A DNA stretch of 64,000 nt, taken from Paracyclopina nana (Eukaryota; Arthropoda; Copepoda; Cyclopoida; Cyclopettidae). The notes under the pieces were generated by a model that saw only the letters and a program-made list of their open reading frames with translations, was not told where the DNA came from and made no database searches. The translations under genes were made by a program, and so were the position numbers. This document shows, one piece after another, positions 44,429-55,522 of the stretch (position 1 is its first letter; every line of letters begins with the position of its first letter). The stretch lies in assembly GCA_019096065.1 (NCBI GenBank), contig JAGUCH010000004.1, forward strand, positions 7,874,001 to 7,938,000, read 5' to 3'.

Positions 44429-46932
44429 ATGCCATTCTGTAGGCTGGTTGTTGTGGCTCTTTATTGTAGCCTCATTTTCCAAGGCTGCCATGCAGCAAAT
44501 GGGAAAGGCTATGTCAAGACTAAGATGCTTTCCCAGGAAAATTGGTCATTGGCAGTGGTGAACTCCTACCCTGATTTGACCTCATCCATAAGTTGTGCAG
44601 CAGCTTGCAGTGCCTTCAATCAAAGCATTGGGGTTTGCAATGCCTACAAATTCAATGGCGGCTCCTGTGACATTGCCAATTTGGCCTTTCTTGAAGAACC
44701 CTCTGCAGAAAGCAATAGTCCCATGGAAGCCTTCCATGTGGAGCTGGAGACTTATGGCATGCTGAAGCAATTTTGCCATGGTGGTGAGGATTGTTGCCAT
44801 TCTGGAAATCAGTGTCTAATCAACGAAGGAGATTGCCAAGACAATGCTGGATGCAGAGGATTGGGACTGATTTGTGGCACTGACAATTGCCTTGATGCTG
44901 CTCCAGGTAGAACTGGTGGACTGTGGGACTCCACTGATGATTGTTGCCAAAGGAGATGTTGGCCTGAGTCACCCTGCCAAAGTGGAGAAGGTCATTGTGA
45001 GACTGATGCAGATTGTGACAATCCTGGTTTCAACATTTGTGACACCAAGTACACCTGCTTTGACATTGATCTGTTTCCTCGCGACATCTTCCCTGACAAC
45101 ACCGAAGACAAGTATTTTATAAACGCTTTGATATAATGTAGACCTTTTGAATTAATAAAAAAGTATTTAGCTATTTCACAGAGGACAATTGCTGCAGGAG
45201 GAGGTGTCATAGCGTATTGCCTTGTTCAATTGATCAGCAAGGATGCTTGACCAATGAGGATTGTCTGCCTGGACTCAAATGCAATGACACTGGCTTCTGT
45301 GTTGACATTGATGAGTGCACTGAAGACATTCCCCTCTTTGAAGCTTACTGTGGACCCAACACATTATGCATCAACACTCTTGGCTCATTCAACTGCTCAT
45401 GCCAGCCAGGATTCAACAGTTTCAAGGTCAATATTGGCTGCAAAGATGTCAATGAATGCCTCCTCTCATCCACCAACACTTGTAACTCTACAATCCAGAA
45501 TTGCACCAATACCATTGGGAGCTATGAGTGCATTTGCAAGACTGGTTATGTCATGGATGCCAGTGGCTTAACTTGTCTGAATGTCAATGAATGCCTTGAT
45601 GAAGCGCTTCATCCAAATTGCAAGAATAACTCATATTGTGTGGACAGCATTGGAAGTTACACCTGCAAATGCAATCCTGGATACACCGGCAATCCTTTGA
45701 CAGGCTGCACCGACTTGAACGAATGCATCTACAACTTGGATACTTGCGACTACTATGCTTTTTGCAACAACACAATTGGCAACTACACATGCCAATGCAA
45801 ACCTGGCTATGATGGGAACCCATATGTGACAAATGGATGCGTTGACATCGATGAATGCGCCATTCCTGGTGGTTCACCCAAGTGTCTGGAGAACTCCTCG
45901 TGCAAAAACTCCATAGGATCCTACACATGTGTCTGCAACCCTGGATACACTGGCAGTGGACTTGTTGGCTGCACTGACTTGAACGAGTGCCTGTACAGCT
46001 CCATCAATACATGTGACAGCTACAGGGCAAACTGCACAAATACCATAGGTAATTACACTTGCGAATGCAAGACCGGCTATGAGGGTAATGCATATGTTAC
46101 CAATGGTTGCAAAGATGTTGATGAATGCTTGATACCAGGCGGCTCGCCCAAGTGCCTTGAGCATTCCAGTTGCAAAAATTCCATCGGCGCCTATCTATGC
46201 CCATGTGATGCTGGGTACACTGGAAATGGTCTGACAAGCTGCACCGACTTGAATGAATGCAGTTACAGCTTGGATACGTGCGACTACTATGCTTTTTGCA
46301 ACAACACAATTGGCAACTACACATGCGAATGCAAACCTGGCTTTGCTGGCAACCCGTATGAGTATAATGGATGCAATGACATTGATGAATGCTCGATTCC
46401 TGGCGGCTTCCCCAAGTGCAAGGACAACTCGGTATGCAAAAACTCCTTCGGATCCTACACATGCTCATGTGCTCCAGGCTACACAGGCAATGCCTTGGTG
46501 GGATGCACAGACATCAACGAATGCACGTATTCCTACATGAACGATTGTGCTCTAGATGCAACTTGCATCAACACCGATGGTGCTTATGATTGTGTCTGCA
46601 AGCCTGGCTATCAAGGAGACCCGTTTGGGTACAGGTGTACCGATGTGGATGAGTGCACAAGTGGGCTGCATAACTGCACTGAAAGCCAGTTCTGCTGGGA
46701 CTTTGTGGGGGGCTTCAAGTGCTATGACTACCCAACCGAGTTGAGGTGCAATGGGGCTTCTTCGTGCTGCACCTCATCGAATCCTTGTGACCTTTTGGAT
46801 GGTCATTGCACCTACAGCACCCATTGCAAGTTGCCATTTGTGTGTGGCTATGACAACTGCTTGGATTTCACGATTCCCAATTTGAGCACTTCATTCGACT
46901 CCTATGACAACTGCTGCGAACCACCTGAATAA
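44429..46932 (+). CDS. Secreted PAN/multi-EGF (fibrillin-like) protein
   Basis: Two exons, 44429-45111 and 45171-46932, joined as TEDNYFTEDNCC in phase, give 814 residues. MPFCRLVVVALYCSLIFQGC is a signal peptide. A PAN/apple-like module (CAAACSAF, CNAYKFNGGSCDIANL, about residues 55-95) is followed by a Cys module of the type CCHSGNQC...GDCQDNAGC...GTDNC...DDCC, which recurs as the last domain before the stop. Between them are 11 calcium-binding EGF repeats (about residues 265-745) with the D-x-N/D-E-C start and the C-x-N-x4-Y/F-x-C hydroxylation site in most. Domains alternate between two types (DLNECxYSLDTCDYY and DIDECxIPGGSPKC). Two units, at 45735 and 46271, are almost identical in DNA, a sign of recent pair duplication. 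Probably an extracellular matrix or egg-coat protein. Confidence 0.85.
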
Positions 46933-47383
46933 TCCTCTTGCTAATAATCTATGCATGTAAATTGCAGGCTCTAGGCTGAAATAAGCACTTTGCGAGAGGG
47001 AGCTCAAGGAGAAAAATCACTGAATTTTCCAATTGTAACATATGCATAACACAAATTGTAGTTGTCATCTTGATAGTTCATTGCAGCCTCAAAATTTTGG
47101 GACTAACACGACAACAAATGTAGCAGAGTTCAATCAAATTTTTTTCTTCAAGTGGAGATGCAGCACAGAGTTCAAGCCTCGTCCATCACTACTTTTGACA
47201 GTTGACAGCAGCGAATCTCCAACGTACTTATCAAGTGTTTTTTTAAGAAACTGTTGTCGTCACTCGAAGGCATCAATTGAAAAAGCCAAGATTTTTCTTT
47301 CAACTGTTAAGAGCACGATGACCATTATTAGGGAAGAGGCTTCACAAAAAATCAAAGGTTTTCATCAAATGGCAAAGCACAAA
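46933..47383. other. Convergent 3' regions of the EGF gene and YTHDF
   Basis: 450 bp without a separate gene. The part nearest 47383 is probably the YTHDF 3' UTR. An open frame on the plus strand from 47042 runs into the antisense of YTHDF and is a shadow. Confidence 0.6.
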
Positions 47384-49177
47384 TCAATGACGAGGTGGCT
47401 TTCGGGTGTCACCGCCCCGACCTCGCGGTCGCTGATCTCTTTGATCTCGCTGATCTCTTCCTCGGTGAGGATTGTGATGAGCAGAATTGTGACCACCACG
47501 ATCATGACCACGATCGCCTTCCTCGTGGAAAACATCACTGTGGTTCTGCTTCTTCTTAATGTCCTCCTCCTCCTGCTTCTTCTCGTAGTGGACAAAGTCA
47601 TCAAAGAGCGATGTCGAGTGCTTGTATCCATGGATGATCTTGAGCACCATCTTGCCCTTGTCGCCCGGAATCTCCTGGGTGTCCCTGGAATTTGTCACTG
47701 GCTTGTTCTCATTGTTCTCAAGGCGGATGTGCCTCAAGCTCAAGTTGGGCACATCCTTCACATAAATCCACTTGACCTTGAACTGGCCTTTGAACTTGTC
47801 CTGAACCCAGACACTCGAGTTGCTGCTGTAGTCCACCGCAGACAACATCTCGGCCATGCCACAAAAGTGGCCAGAGCCGTTCACCGAGAAGAACAGGAAG
47901 ATGGGCCCGGCTCCATTTTGCGCCTTGTAGGCCGCATCCAGGCGCTTGTTGCCATGGTCAGTCGAGCACCAAATCTCGTACTTGATGCTGCGGTGAATGT
48001 CATCCTCGCTGAAGCTTTTGATCACAAAGTACCGAGCGTTCTTCGGGTTCATGTCAAAGCTCTTCGGGTTGTAGTCGTTGATGCTTCGCAAGCTATCCAG
48101 GATGGGATGCGACACCATCATGTTTGAACCGTTCGTGTTGCTCCTCTGCTGATGGTGATTCGGCATCGTCGGAGCCACCCGTAAGCCCTGCTGAAGAGCT
48201 TCCGGATGCTGCTGAAGATGCTGGTGATGATGATGATTGTTCATCACTGCAACTGGAGGCATATTCATCGTTGGGGGTGGAGCTTGCTGGTGCTGAGGAG
48301 GAATCTGCTGGTGATGATTCGGGGGTGGCATCATCATCGGTGGTTGTTGCTTTACTGGTTGCTGCTGCAACATCTTCTCAATCTGCTGTGGCACTGGAGG
48401 CTTCGAAGGGATGATCGAAGGCGGAGGGAGCACGCCTGGCTTCTTCGCTGACTTTGGCTGAGGTTGAGGCTTCGCTGGCTGCGAGGCCACACTCGCCCAC
48501 GACAACTTGGATCCCCCCTTGCCATTGTCCTTCTTGTGCTGCTGCTGCTGCTGCTGGGAGACTTTGATGCCCTCCAGGCCTTGCTGCACATCCATAAGAT
48601 CACTGCTGCTCAAGTAGGAGTAGCCCCCTCGCGAGTTGTTCGCTGTCGTCGTTGCACCAGACCCATTGTCAGGCCATTGGGTGTACTGCGGTCCAAATCC
48701 TGCCGCGTACTGGCCGCCATACGAATAATCACCTCCAGCAGCGGCCGCGGCAGCATTGGCGGCCGCAGCACCAAACATGGACAGCTCCGAGGTGGGGGCA
48801 AAGTTCAAGTTGGCCGCAAACTGAAACTGGCCTTCACCGTGGCCTTGGCCGTAACCTCCGGAGGCGGCAGCGAAACCTTCGCCTGAGCCAGGACTGGTCC
48901 GGGACCAGATGGCCGCGATGCTGTCTCGAATGTCGCCCGAAAAGGGCGAGTAGCCAGCCGGTGGGGGTCCCGTGGGACCGGCGGGTCCGGTCGGGTAGTA
49001 AAAGTTGTTGTAGGCCTCCATTTGCTGCTGTCGTTGTTGGCCCACTTGCCAGCTGAAATCCTGCGGCTGTTGAGCATGACCGGCGTGCTGACCCTCATTC
49101 GATTGACCTCCCCTGCTCGGAGGATGATGATTTCGGGTCGTCTCGCCGCGGCCTCGACTGTCCGCCACTTCAGACAT
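47384..49177 (-). CDS. YTHDF: YTHDF, cytoplasmic m6A reader
   Basis: One exon, 597 residues. YTHDF proteins bind N6-methyladenosine in mRNA and steer decay and translation. The first 350 residues are disordered and rich in Gln, Pro, Gly and Ala with poly-Ala, poly-Gln and poly-His runs. The YTH domain (about 372-540) is close to human YTHDF1: [20 protein letters not shown], then [10 protein letters not shown] and [20 protein letters not shown]. Two of three aromatic-cage residues are Trp (W403 in IWCST and W457 in SVWVQDK), the third is Phe (F462), where human YTHDF1-3 have Trp. The C terminus has acidic/Lys and RG-rich parts ([15 protein letters not shown]). Single-exon structure is notable. 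Confidence 0.95.
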   Translation of the reverse strand: MSEVADSRGRGETTRNHHPPSRGGQSNEGQHAGHAQQPQDFSWQVGQQRQQQMEAYNNFYYPTGPAGPTGPPPAGYSPFSGDIRDSIAAIWSRTSPGSGEGFAAASGGYGQGHGEGQFQFAANLNFAPTSELSMFGAAAANAAAAAAGGDYSYGGQYAAGFGPQYTQWPDNGSGATTTANNSRGGYSYLSSSDLMDVQQGLEGIKVSQQQQQQHKKDNGKGGSKLSWASVASQPAKPQPQPKSAKKPGVLPPPSIIPSKPPVPQQIEKMLQQQPVKQQPPMMMPPPNHHQQIPPQHQQAPPPTMNMPPVAVMNNHHHHQHLQQHPEALQQGLRVAPTMPNHHQQRSNTNGSNMMVSHPILDSLRSINDYNPKSFDMNPKNARYFVIKSFSEDDIHRSIKYEIWCSTDHGNKRLDAAYKAQNGAGPIFLFFSVNGSGHFCGMAEMLSAVDYSSNSSVWVQDKFKGQFKVKWIYVKDVPNLSLRHIRLENNENKPVTNSRDTQEIPGDKGKMVLKIIHGYKHSTSLFDDFVHYEKKQEEEDIKKKQNHSDVFHEEGDRGHDRGGHNSAHHNPHRGRDQRDQRDQRPRGRGGDTRKPPRH

Positions 49178-50136
49178 TGGTGTTCACTTTTCACTCACTT
49201 GAGTTCAGCTGACGAGCGGACACCACGACGATTTCGCGGAATTTATAATGCAACTCCTGTTGTGGGCCAAATTGAATATCTCGCGAAATCAACTTGCGTT
49301 AAAACTTGAACACGAACCGGAGATCGATCCCATCCAGCAGAAATGGGACCGAATTTCAGTGCAAGCCGCGAAATTTTGAGTTTCTCTAAGCGCACTTTTG
49401 CAATATTGAGCTGTATTACGAAATGTAAATGTTGAAATCAAAAAACCGCAATCATCTCTTGTTTTGTTTACGATGATTACGGCATGAGTGGAATTCTCAA
49501 GTCAATTGGTGCAATTGAATAAAGCCCTAAAACTGATTGCTCGACTCATCAATTTCGCGAGATTTTCTTCGCACCCAAAAAAGCAGAAGGTTTTTTGCAT
49601 TGGCTGAACCGGGCCAGGCTGATTAGGCAAAAAGTGCTACCAGATCAGGTTAATCAAGGTAATTGATATTCCAAATATGCAAACAATAATAAACTCTTAA
49701 TTTAATAAATATGGAGAATGTGAAATTTAATATTTGAATAGTTAAGAAGTGAACTTTATAGATAGTGATTCAGCATTTCTGAAAGAAAGTAAGCAGTTGT
49801 GGCGTTTTTTGAAAGTATCGAAGCTTAAAACAAGTGCTGTCGGAAATAACGCGGTTTGCAAAATGGATCATAAGAAAACTGTGCTAGTAATTTTGAGCCA
49901 AAGCAACCTCCAATTTCTCGCATTTCTCTAAAACTTCTCCAAAAAATATGCTACTTTCTAGGCTCTTTTTATTCTATTTTCCAAATCTTAGAGTAATTTA
50001 CGCAACTTTAGAGAGTACAACATTGAAGAAGAGGACGGCTTAGTTACTTGAGTAGATTGAGATCTTTTCGGTTCATTCATTAGTTTTAAAAGAAAAACAA
50101 ACCAAATTTGAAATTGAAATAATACTGTTAAAGATA
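49178..50136. other. Divergent intergenic region, YTHDF and HAUS2-like gene
   Basis: 960 bp. TCTCGCGAAAT occurs at about 49268 and its inverted form TTTCGCGAGA near 49552. The middle is AT-rich. No gene recognised. Confidence 0.55.
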
Positions 50137-50797
50137 ATGGCCTTTAATTTGGCCTTCTCAAGGGCTAAAAGTGCAGCAAGTTACGTTCCACCAACGTTTG
50201 ACGCCGAAGAAACGACGCCGGTTATCAAACCAACACGTGAAAATTCACTGCAAGACTTTGACAGGCTCTTCGAGCTGAAGTTGAAAACCGACCAACTTCG
50301 CGTAGAGATTGAGCAAGCGAAGCTTGGCCAAAAGTGGGGCAACCCGTTGAACTCCTTGCAATTGGTGTCAAAACTGCAGGATTTGAAAATCCGCCTTGCT
50401 TCAGTGATAGCAGCTAAGGACGCTTGCTTGTCCGTGCTCAGGAATCCTGTTTCACTGGAAGACTCCAAAAGCTTGTCATTGAGCAGAGACCGGCAAATTG
50501 AACTCCTCGAACTGTTTCAAGTTTTGGTAAGCAAATTTAAAAGATAATGAAAAAGTCTTAAAGTTGATGCAAGTTTCAAGATCACAATTTGCATCGGATT
50601 ATTCTTGGTTGCAGGCTCAAATAACTAGGGACAAGCAAGACCACATTGCCAATTTGTCCTGGATTGTGAACCAGGATTGGTGCGAATCCAGCCGAGAGCT
50701 CGAAAAAGTCATCAAGAAATTGCTCCAAGTGGAAGCGGATTTGGCCAATCATTTGCAGGAAATTCGCGAAATCCAGCATGATCCAAGAGATCACTGA
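50137..50797 (+). CDS. HAUS2-like augmin subunit (candidate)
   Basis: Two exons, 50137-50526 and 50615-50797, phase 0, give 190 residues. Augmin recruits gamma-tubulin to existing spindle microtubules. The chain is almost all helical with heptads: RLFELKLKTDQLRVEIEQAK (about 48-67), a short break at NPLNSLQLVSKLQDLKIR, and LLELFQVLAQITRDKQDHIA across the splice site into LEKVIKKLLQVEADLANHLQ. The spacing of these helices, the LLEL turn and the length resemble HAUS2 (235 residues in human), but coiled-coil similarity is weak evidence. The stop codon lies inside the coding start of TTI2, so both are probably on one mRNA. Confidence 0.5.
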
Positions 50798-52061
50798 AGA
50801 TTTGGGCTCGGTCGGCATAGAAGAAGTGCAACATAATAGTGAGTGGCGAAAAGCGATCAATTTGGTCCATGATGGGTTCTTGCCCCAGCTTGAGTTGGGA
50901 GAAGATCGACCCTTGTTGCCTTCAGACTTCAATGCTGAAAACAAGGCGAAAAGGCTGCTTATTTTGCAGCAGCTCAATGACTTCCTTGCCGATCAAGAGA
51001 TCTTTGCCAATGATCAAGGTATGGTTGGCAAGAAGTTCATAAGCCCTTTACTGTTGCTATGCGGAGAAAATGTTCAATCCTCGCTGTGGTCTTCATCTGG
51101 ACACATCGAAATAAGCTATGCCATCCTAAGTCGAATCAAGATGATGTTCAAGCAAACCTCCGTTGCTGAGATCCTGCTTGAACATGACTATTTGCTCAAG
51201 CATTGTCTTGAGCACTTGCAGGCTAAATTAACTAAGGAGGAGTGGAAACGATATCCTGGATTGCGTCTCAGCTTCGCGTGGATCCTAAGACAAGTGTCTT
51301 CATCGCAAATTCACCTGAACTATTATCTACCCTTCATTTTAAACTGTATGGATGATTGGCAAGATGAGCACCAAATCTTTGCCCTCCATTGCCTTGATCA
51401 TATCATTGACAACATCGATAACTTTGGCCACTACTCTGATGTCATCCAATCGGCCCTGTTCACTTTGTTGAATTTTCGCGGCAAGGAACAATTGGTCAAG
51501 TTGGCATTTTCCACTAGCTTCAAATTCACACTGAAACGCCAGGGTCCTAAAGTCAACTTTGCGAAATTTGACACTTGGGACGAGCTGGCAAAAAAGCTCC
51601 TTTATTCCTTGGAAATCGAATCCAACTACGACATGAAGAGAGCTTTTGCTTCCCTTCTGTCAACCTTGTTGCCATTGCTTGGCTTGGGAGCGGTAAGATG
51701 GATGACATCCATACTCAATGTCATTTCAGGCCTATTGGCCTTAAGAGACACTCAATTGCAACTCATCAGCCTTGGCAATTTAACGCTTGTCCTTGATTCA
51801 TGTGCTGAGCGAGTGCCATTCCATGCTGAAACCATTTTCGAGATGCTCATTCGATTGCTTTACGAATGTGGTGAGAACAGCAGCGAGGTTTTTAGTTGTG
51901 CTGCAGAACAGCTCAAATTGAGTGCATCGTTAGCCCCAAAAGAGTTCACTTTGCTTTTCGATGGGATTGAACTAGTCAAAGTGAATGACAGCTTCGACAA
52001 ACTCATCCAGGATTGTCTCAACATTGCCCTTGCTAAACAAAACAATGAAGTGACTCGTTAA
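50778..52061 (+). CDS. TTI2: TTI2, TELO2-interacting protein 2
   Basis: One exon, 427 residues from the ATG at 50778. TTI2 is a HEAT-like subunit of the TTT complex (TELO2-TTI1-TTI2) that matures PIKK kinases such as mTOR, ATM and ATR. The chain is all-helical. The best family blocks are LPFILNCMDDWQDEHQIFAL with HCLDHIIDNI (human LPTALALLDDYRPEVRLQGI with RCLHHIVTNV), SDVIQSALFTLLNFRGKEQL, and the late MKRAFASLLSTLLPLLGLGA with VRWMTSILNVI. The first 20 nt overlap the last codons of the HAUS2-like frame in another phase. There is no splice acceptor between the two, so reinitiation or leaky scanning is implied. AATAAA occurs about 15 nt after the stop. Confidence 0.82.
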   Translation: MIQEITEDLGSVGIEEVQHNSEWRKAINLVHDGFLPQLELGEDRPLLPSDFNAENKAKRLLILQQLNDFLADQEIFANDQGMVGKKFISPLLLLCGENVQSSLWSSSGHIEISYAILSRIKMMFKQTSVAEILLEHDYLLKHCLEHLQAKLTKEEWKRYPGLRLSFAWILRQVSSSQIHLNYYLPFILNCMDDWQDEHQIFALHCLDHIIDNIDNFGHYSDVIQSALFTLLNFRGKEQLVKLAFSTSFKFTLKRQGPKVNFAKFDTWDELAKKLLYSLEIESNYDMKRAFASLLSTLLPLLGLGAVRWMTSILNVISGLLALRDTQLQLISLGNLTLVLDSCAERVPFHAETIFEMLIRLLYECGENSSEVFSCAAEQLKLSASLAPKEFTLLFDGIELVKVNDSFDKLIQDCLNIALAKQNNEVTR

Positions 52062-52733
52062 AGTGCCTATTGTAATAAAATCATATTTGCATCTAAAAGC
52101 TTTTTTTAGCAACTTCTGCAATGTTTGATTCGAATGTCGGCGACATATTTTTTTGGCTACGCGCATGTGTACAGCTCCACGAAAAAAGCCCAAAATGTTG
52201 ATCATTGCAGGTGCCTTAATTGTCACATATCATTATGTCATCATAAATTGTCTCATAGGATTTTGTCCATATCAAATTGGCTCATAGCATTTGCCATGAG
52301 ATAATTTGCTATGGAACAGTATGCAATGAGACAAAATTCTATGTGACAGTTTGCTATGTGACAATATGCTATGTGACAATTGCCTTTGTGACAATTTGCT
52401 TTCTGTAGTAAAAACAATATAGCCTTGTTACCTCATTGGCTACGGAACATTCTATATGTTCCAAGAATATAAAATTAATTAATAATTTGCAATTATTTGT
52501 AAAACTGGACACGCGCGCGTAGCCACTTTTTTTGCTCTGTGCAGTTGTAAATCCCAAAGTTAAATTAAGATTAGAAGGAATTGAGAGCTGGTGTTTGAAG
52601 CACATAGTGAATTTATTGTTGTAGCTTTTGTTCACTGGAAATGTTTTAGTTATAGTTACAAGTATTACTCAATGATCATCACTTGCATATCACTGAATAT
52701 AATTGACAGGTGGAAGGGAAGCAGATCTTTCTT
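52062..52733. other. Convergent 3' regions of TTI2 and moesin with a short-word array
   Basis: Around 52225-52400 the word GCTATGTGACAATTT recurs about ten times with variation (TATGTGACAGTTTGC, ATGAGACAAAATTC). The rest is AT-rich UTR sequence. No gene seen. Confidence 0.65.
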
Positions 52734-55522
52734 TTACATATTCTCGAACTGGTCGACTCTTCGCTTGGTGTTGCCCTTGCGGACTTCGCGAAGGGTCTTG
52801 TACTTGTCTCGCCCCTGCTTCACATTCTCCTTGTGGATCCTGTCCATTGTGGTCTCGCCCGTTTCGTCGCGAGTGTGCGACAACTCGTCCTTGAGCGACT
52901 TGAGCTGATTCTGGAGCCGCTCGTTGCGCTCGGCTAAGGTCAGCCTGTCATTGACAGGATCGTTGATGTCATCGTCGTCGCTCCTCAGGTCACGTGAGTT
53001 GTTGTTGGCAGCAGCGTCGTCATCCTCCTCGTCCTCGTCGTTTTCTTGCACATGATGGTGACGTGGGGTCGTTGTGGCCGCAATCAGAGCCTGAGTGGCC
53101 TCCTGCAAATAATTTTGGTCGTCGTAATTAAATTAGGCAGAGTTTTAAGATATCAATACAGGTTTTCCTGTTTTTCGTTACTATTGAGAAAAATGCTCAT
53201 TTCAGGGCAAAAAATGAATTTTAGCTAGTGACAATGCTAATTTTTTGTTCCTAATGCTGCGAAAGAATTTAGCCATTTTTCAGCATGATATATAATTGGG
53301 ATTTGGTGATTTTCAGCAAGGTTGTTCCCGACCGTTTTCGGTTTGTTTCAAATAGCTATTTACTTATAGTGCCACTTGACCACTCAGTAGTGGTCGAGTG
53401 GGCAGCCAGTGTTTCAACTTGAGCTTGCTAATAATCCTGAAAACCTTCTAGATCCTCATTAATTGTGACTATTTAACTTGATAATTATGCAATAAAAAAG
53501 ATAGTGAGCAATATTATGAAGAATTTGACTCTGTAATCTGTTGAAACAACAGCTGGAGGAGTTGAACAAATAGTGGCTTAGTGCAAACACTCGAGTTGTC
53601 GATAACACATACCTCATGTTTCTTTCTGGCCTCGGCCATCTCAGACTGAAGTTCCTGGTTCTCCTTCTCCTTGGCCTGGACCTAAAGCGAAAAAAAATCA
53701 ATTACAAATGAAAAGGATTTTAAGCTTGAAAGGCGTAGACTTGCCTGGTAGTGAATGTTGGAGACTTCCTCTTGTTTCGCCCTGATTTCGTCCTCGAGCC
53801 GCTGTCGCTCCTCGGCCTCCATGTTTTTGCTCTCCTCCAGCCTTTGCATCATTTCATGCAACTCCTTCTGGCTGGACTCGAGCTCATTCTTGGCAGCCTG
53901 GGTCTCCTTGAGCTGCTCCTCCAGCCTCCGGATTTGCTCCTGGGCCTCGAGCAACGAGCTCTGCCTCGCCTCCATATCGGCCTGCATGGCCTTCAATCTC
54001 TCCTCGTACTCCAATTGGATCTTCTCCGCCCTCTCCCTGGCAGCGATCTCCCTCTGGAGCTTCTCACGCTCCTGCTGCTTGGCCAGCTTCTCCTCCTTGT
54101 TCTGCGCCTTCATCTGCTGCACCTCGATGGTGTCCGGCTTCCGCCTGCGCATGTACAACTCGTGGTTGCCCATGCATAGTGTCAAGATACGCTTGTTGAT
54201 CCTCAGCCGCGGGGCGAAGAACACAAAGTTGGGCGCCTTCGTGTCGATGGGCTTGATGACGAACTTGCGGTCGTTGAAGGAGATGTTGCGGATCTCGGAC
54301 CACGGGAAGCCTGGAAAGATATCAATGCCAATTAATAGTTAGAAGCTGTCATTCACTCGAAAAGCAAAGCAGCTTAAATAGAGCTGTCATGCTGTCATTC
54401 TTGACCCAATCAAATTGCAAGGCTAGAATGAAAAAATGGATGTTTTACCAATTTTTGGGGTGAGCCTGTCGTCCTTCTCGTAGATGTTGAGGCCGAGGGC
54501 GTCAACGCCGAGCCACAACTCGGTGCCCTTCTTGTTCTTGATCTCGAAGTAGTTGACGCCGTACATCTCGAGGTCCTGGGCGATCTTGAGGTACTCCATC
54601 ATGGCGTCCTCGCGAAGCATGCCGCGGTGCTCCATGTACCAGTTGGTGATCCTCTCCTCCCACTCCTCGCGGCTCAGCCGGTGCTGGGCCATCACGCGCT
54701 CCGGAAGCAGCCGGTCGTTGGCCAGGAAGCCGGACGTGTGCACCTCCTTGCTGAAATCGCCATACTTGGCTTGCACTGCGTAGCTTGCTAACAACACCGA
54801 CGTCTCCGGAGGACAGTAGATCTCGTCCGTCAAGATGGCGTTCTTCACCTGGAGCATTCATTTTTATTAATTAACAAATAACAATTGCCTATTTGACGAG
54901 ATAAAAAATTGCACTTTTTAAGTTTCGATTTTAACCACTGACAGTTTGACGAGAATAATAATCCTCATTAAACAACGGTCATTTTGCTAATACTTTTATC
55001 GCGAAATGACATTATTTTGACATTACTCTAATAACTAATAAAGATGGCATTTTTTATCGCGAAATGAATTGTAGGTAAACAAAGTTGAACTCTTAAAATT
55101 GAGCTCAGAGGTGAGAAAGAACATTATTTTTTTGGTATGTTTTGAATAGTTACTACATCATCTTTTGGCTTTTAGAGGCGGCAAAATGAAAACGGCGAAT
55201 ATGTTACCTGAAGGTAGAAGAGGCGAAGGGTGATGTCCTGGATGAGCTCGTCGGCGACGTCCTCGGGGTAGAACTTTGCCCTGAACTTGAACTGGAGCGG
55301 CGACTCCTTCTTCACGTCTTGGCTGAGCACCTTCTTGTTGAGCTTGAGCCAAGTCTGGTAGCCCTTGGAGTCGGTGTACTGGAGGCCGAAGAACCAGATC
55401 TCGCGCAGCCCAATGGTCTTGACCACCTGGTCAAACAGCTGCTTCCCGGTCGTGTTCGGCTGGATGGCGAACTCCAGCTCCGCGTCAATGGTCGTCACGC
55501 GGACGTTGACAGCCTTCGGCAT
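52734..55522 (-). CDS. Moe: Moesin (ERM family membrane-cytoskeleton linker)
   Basis: Five coding exons, 55522-55208, 54848-54449, 54310-53745, 53681-53613 and 53102-52734, all in phase, give 572 residues (human moesin 577). ERM proteins link actin to the plasma membrane. The FERM domain spans about residues 1-295 ([20 protein letters not shown] start, [32 protein letters not shown]). A long alpha-helix (300-460) of Glu/Arg/Gln heptads follows, then an acidic linker (NDEDEEDDD) and the C-terminal F-actin binding domain ending [13 protein letters not shown]. The regulatory Thr is in RDKYKTLRE (about T553, equal to T558). Intron 3 begins GC (CCAG|GCAAGT). A spliced noncoding 5' exon is likely near 56657 (AAG|GTGAGT), with its acceptor at about 55536. 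Confidence 0.95.

Noticed and set aside
47042..48127. 361-codon plus-strand frame
   Set aside because: It is antisense to the YTH domain exon; the minus-strand protein is conserved YTHDF.
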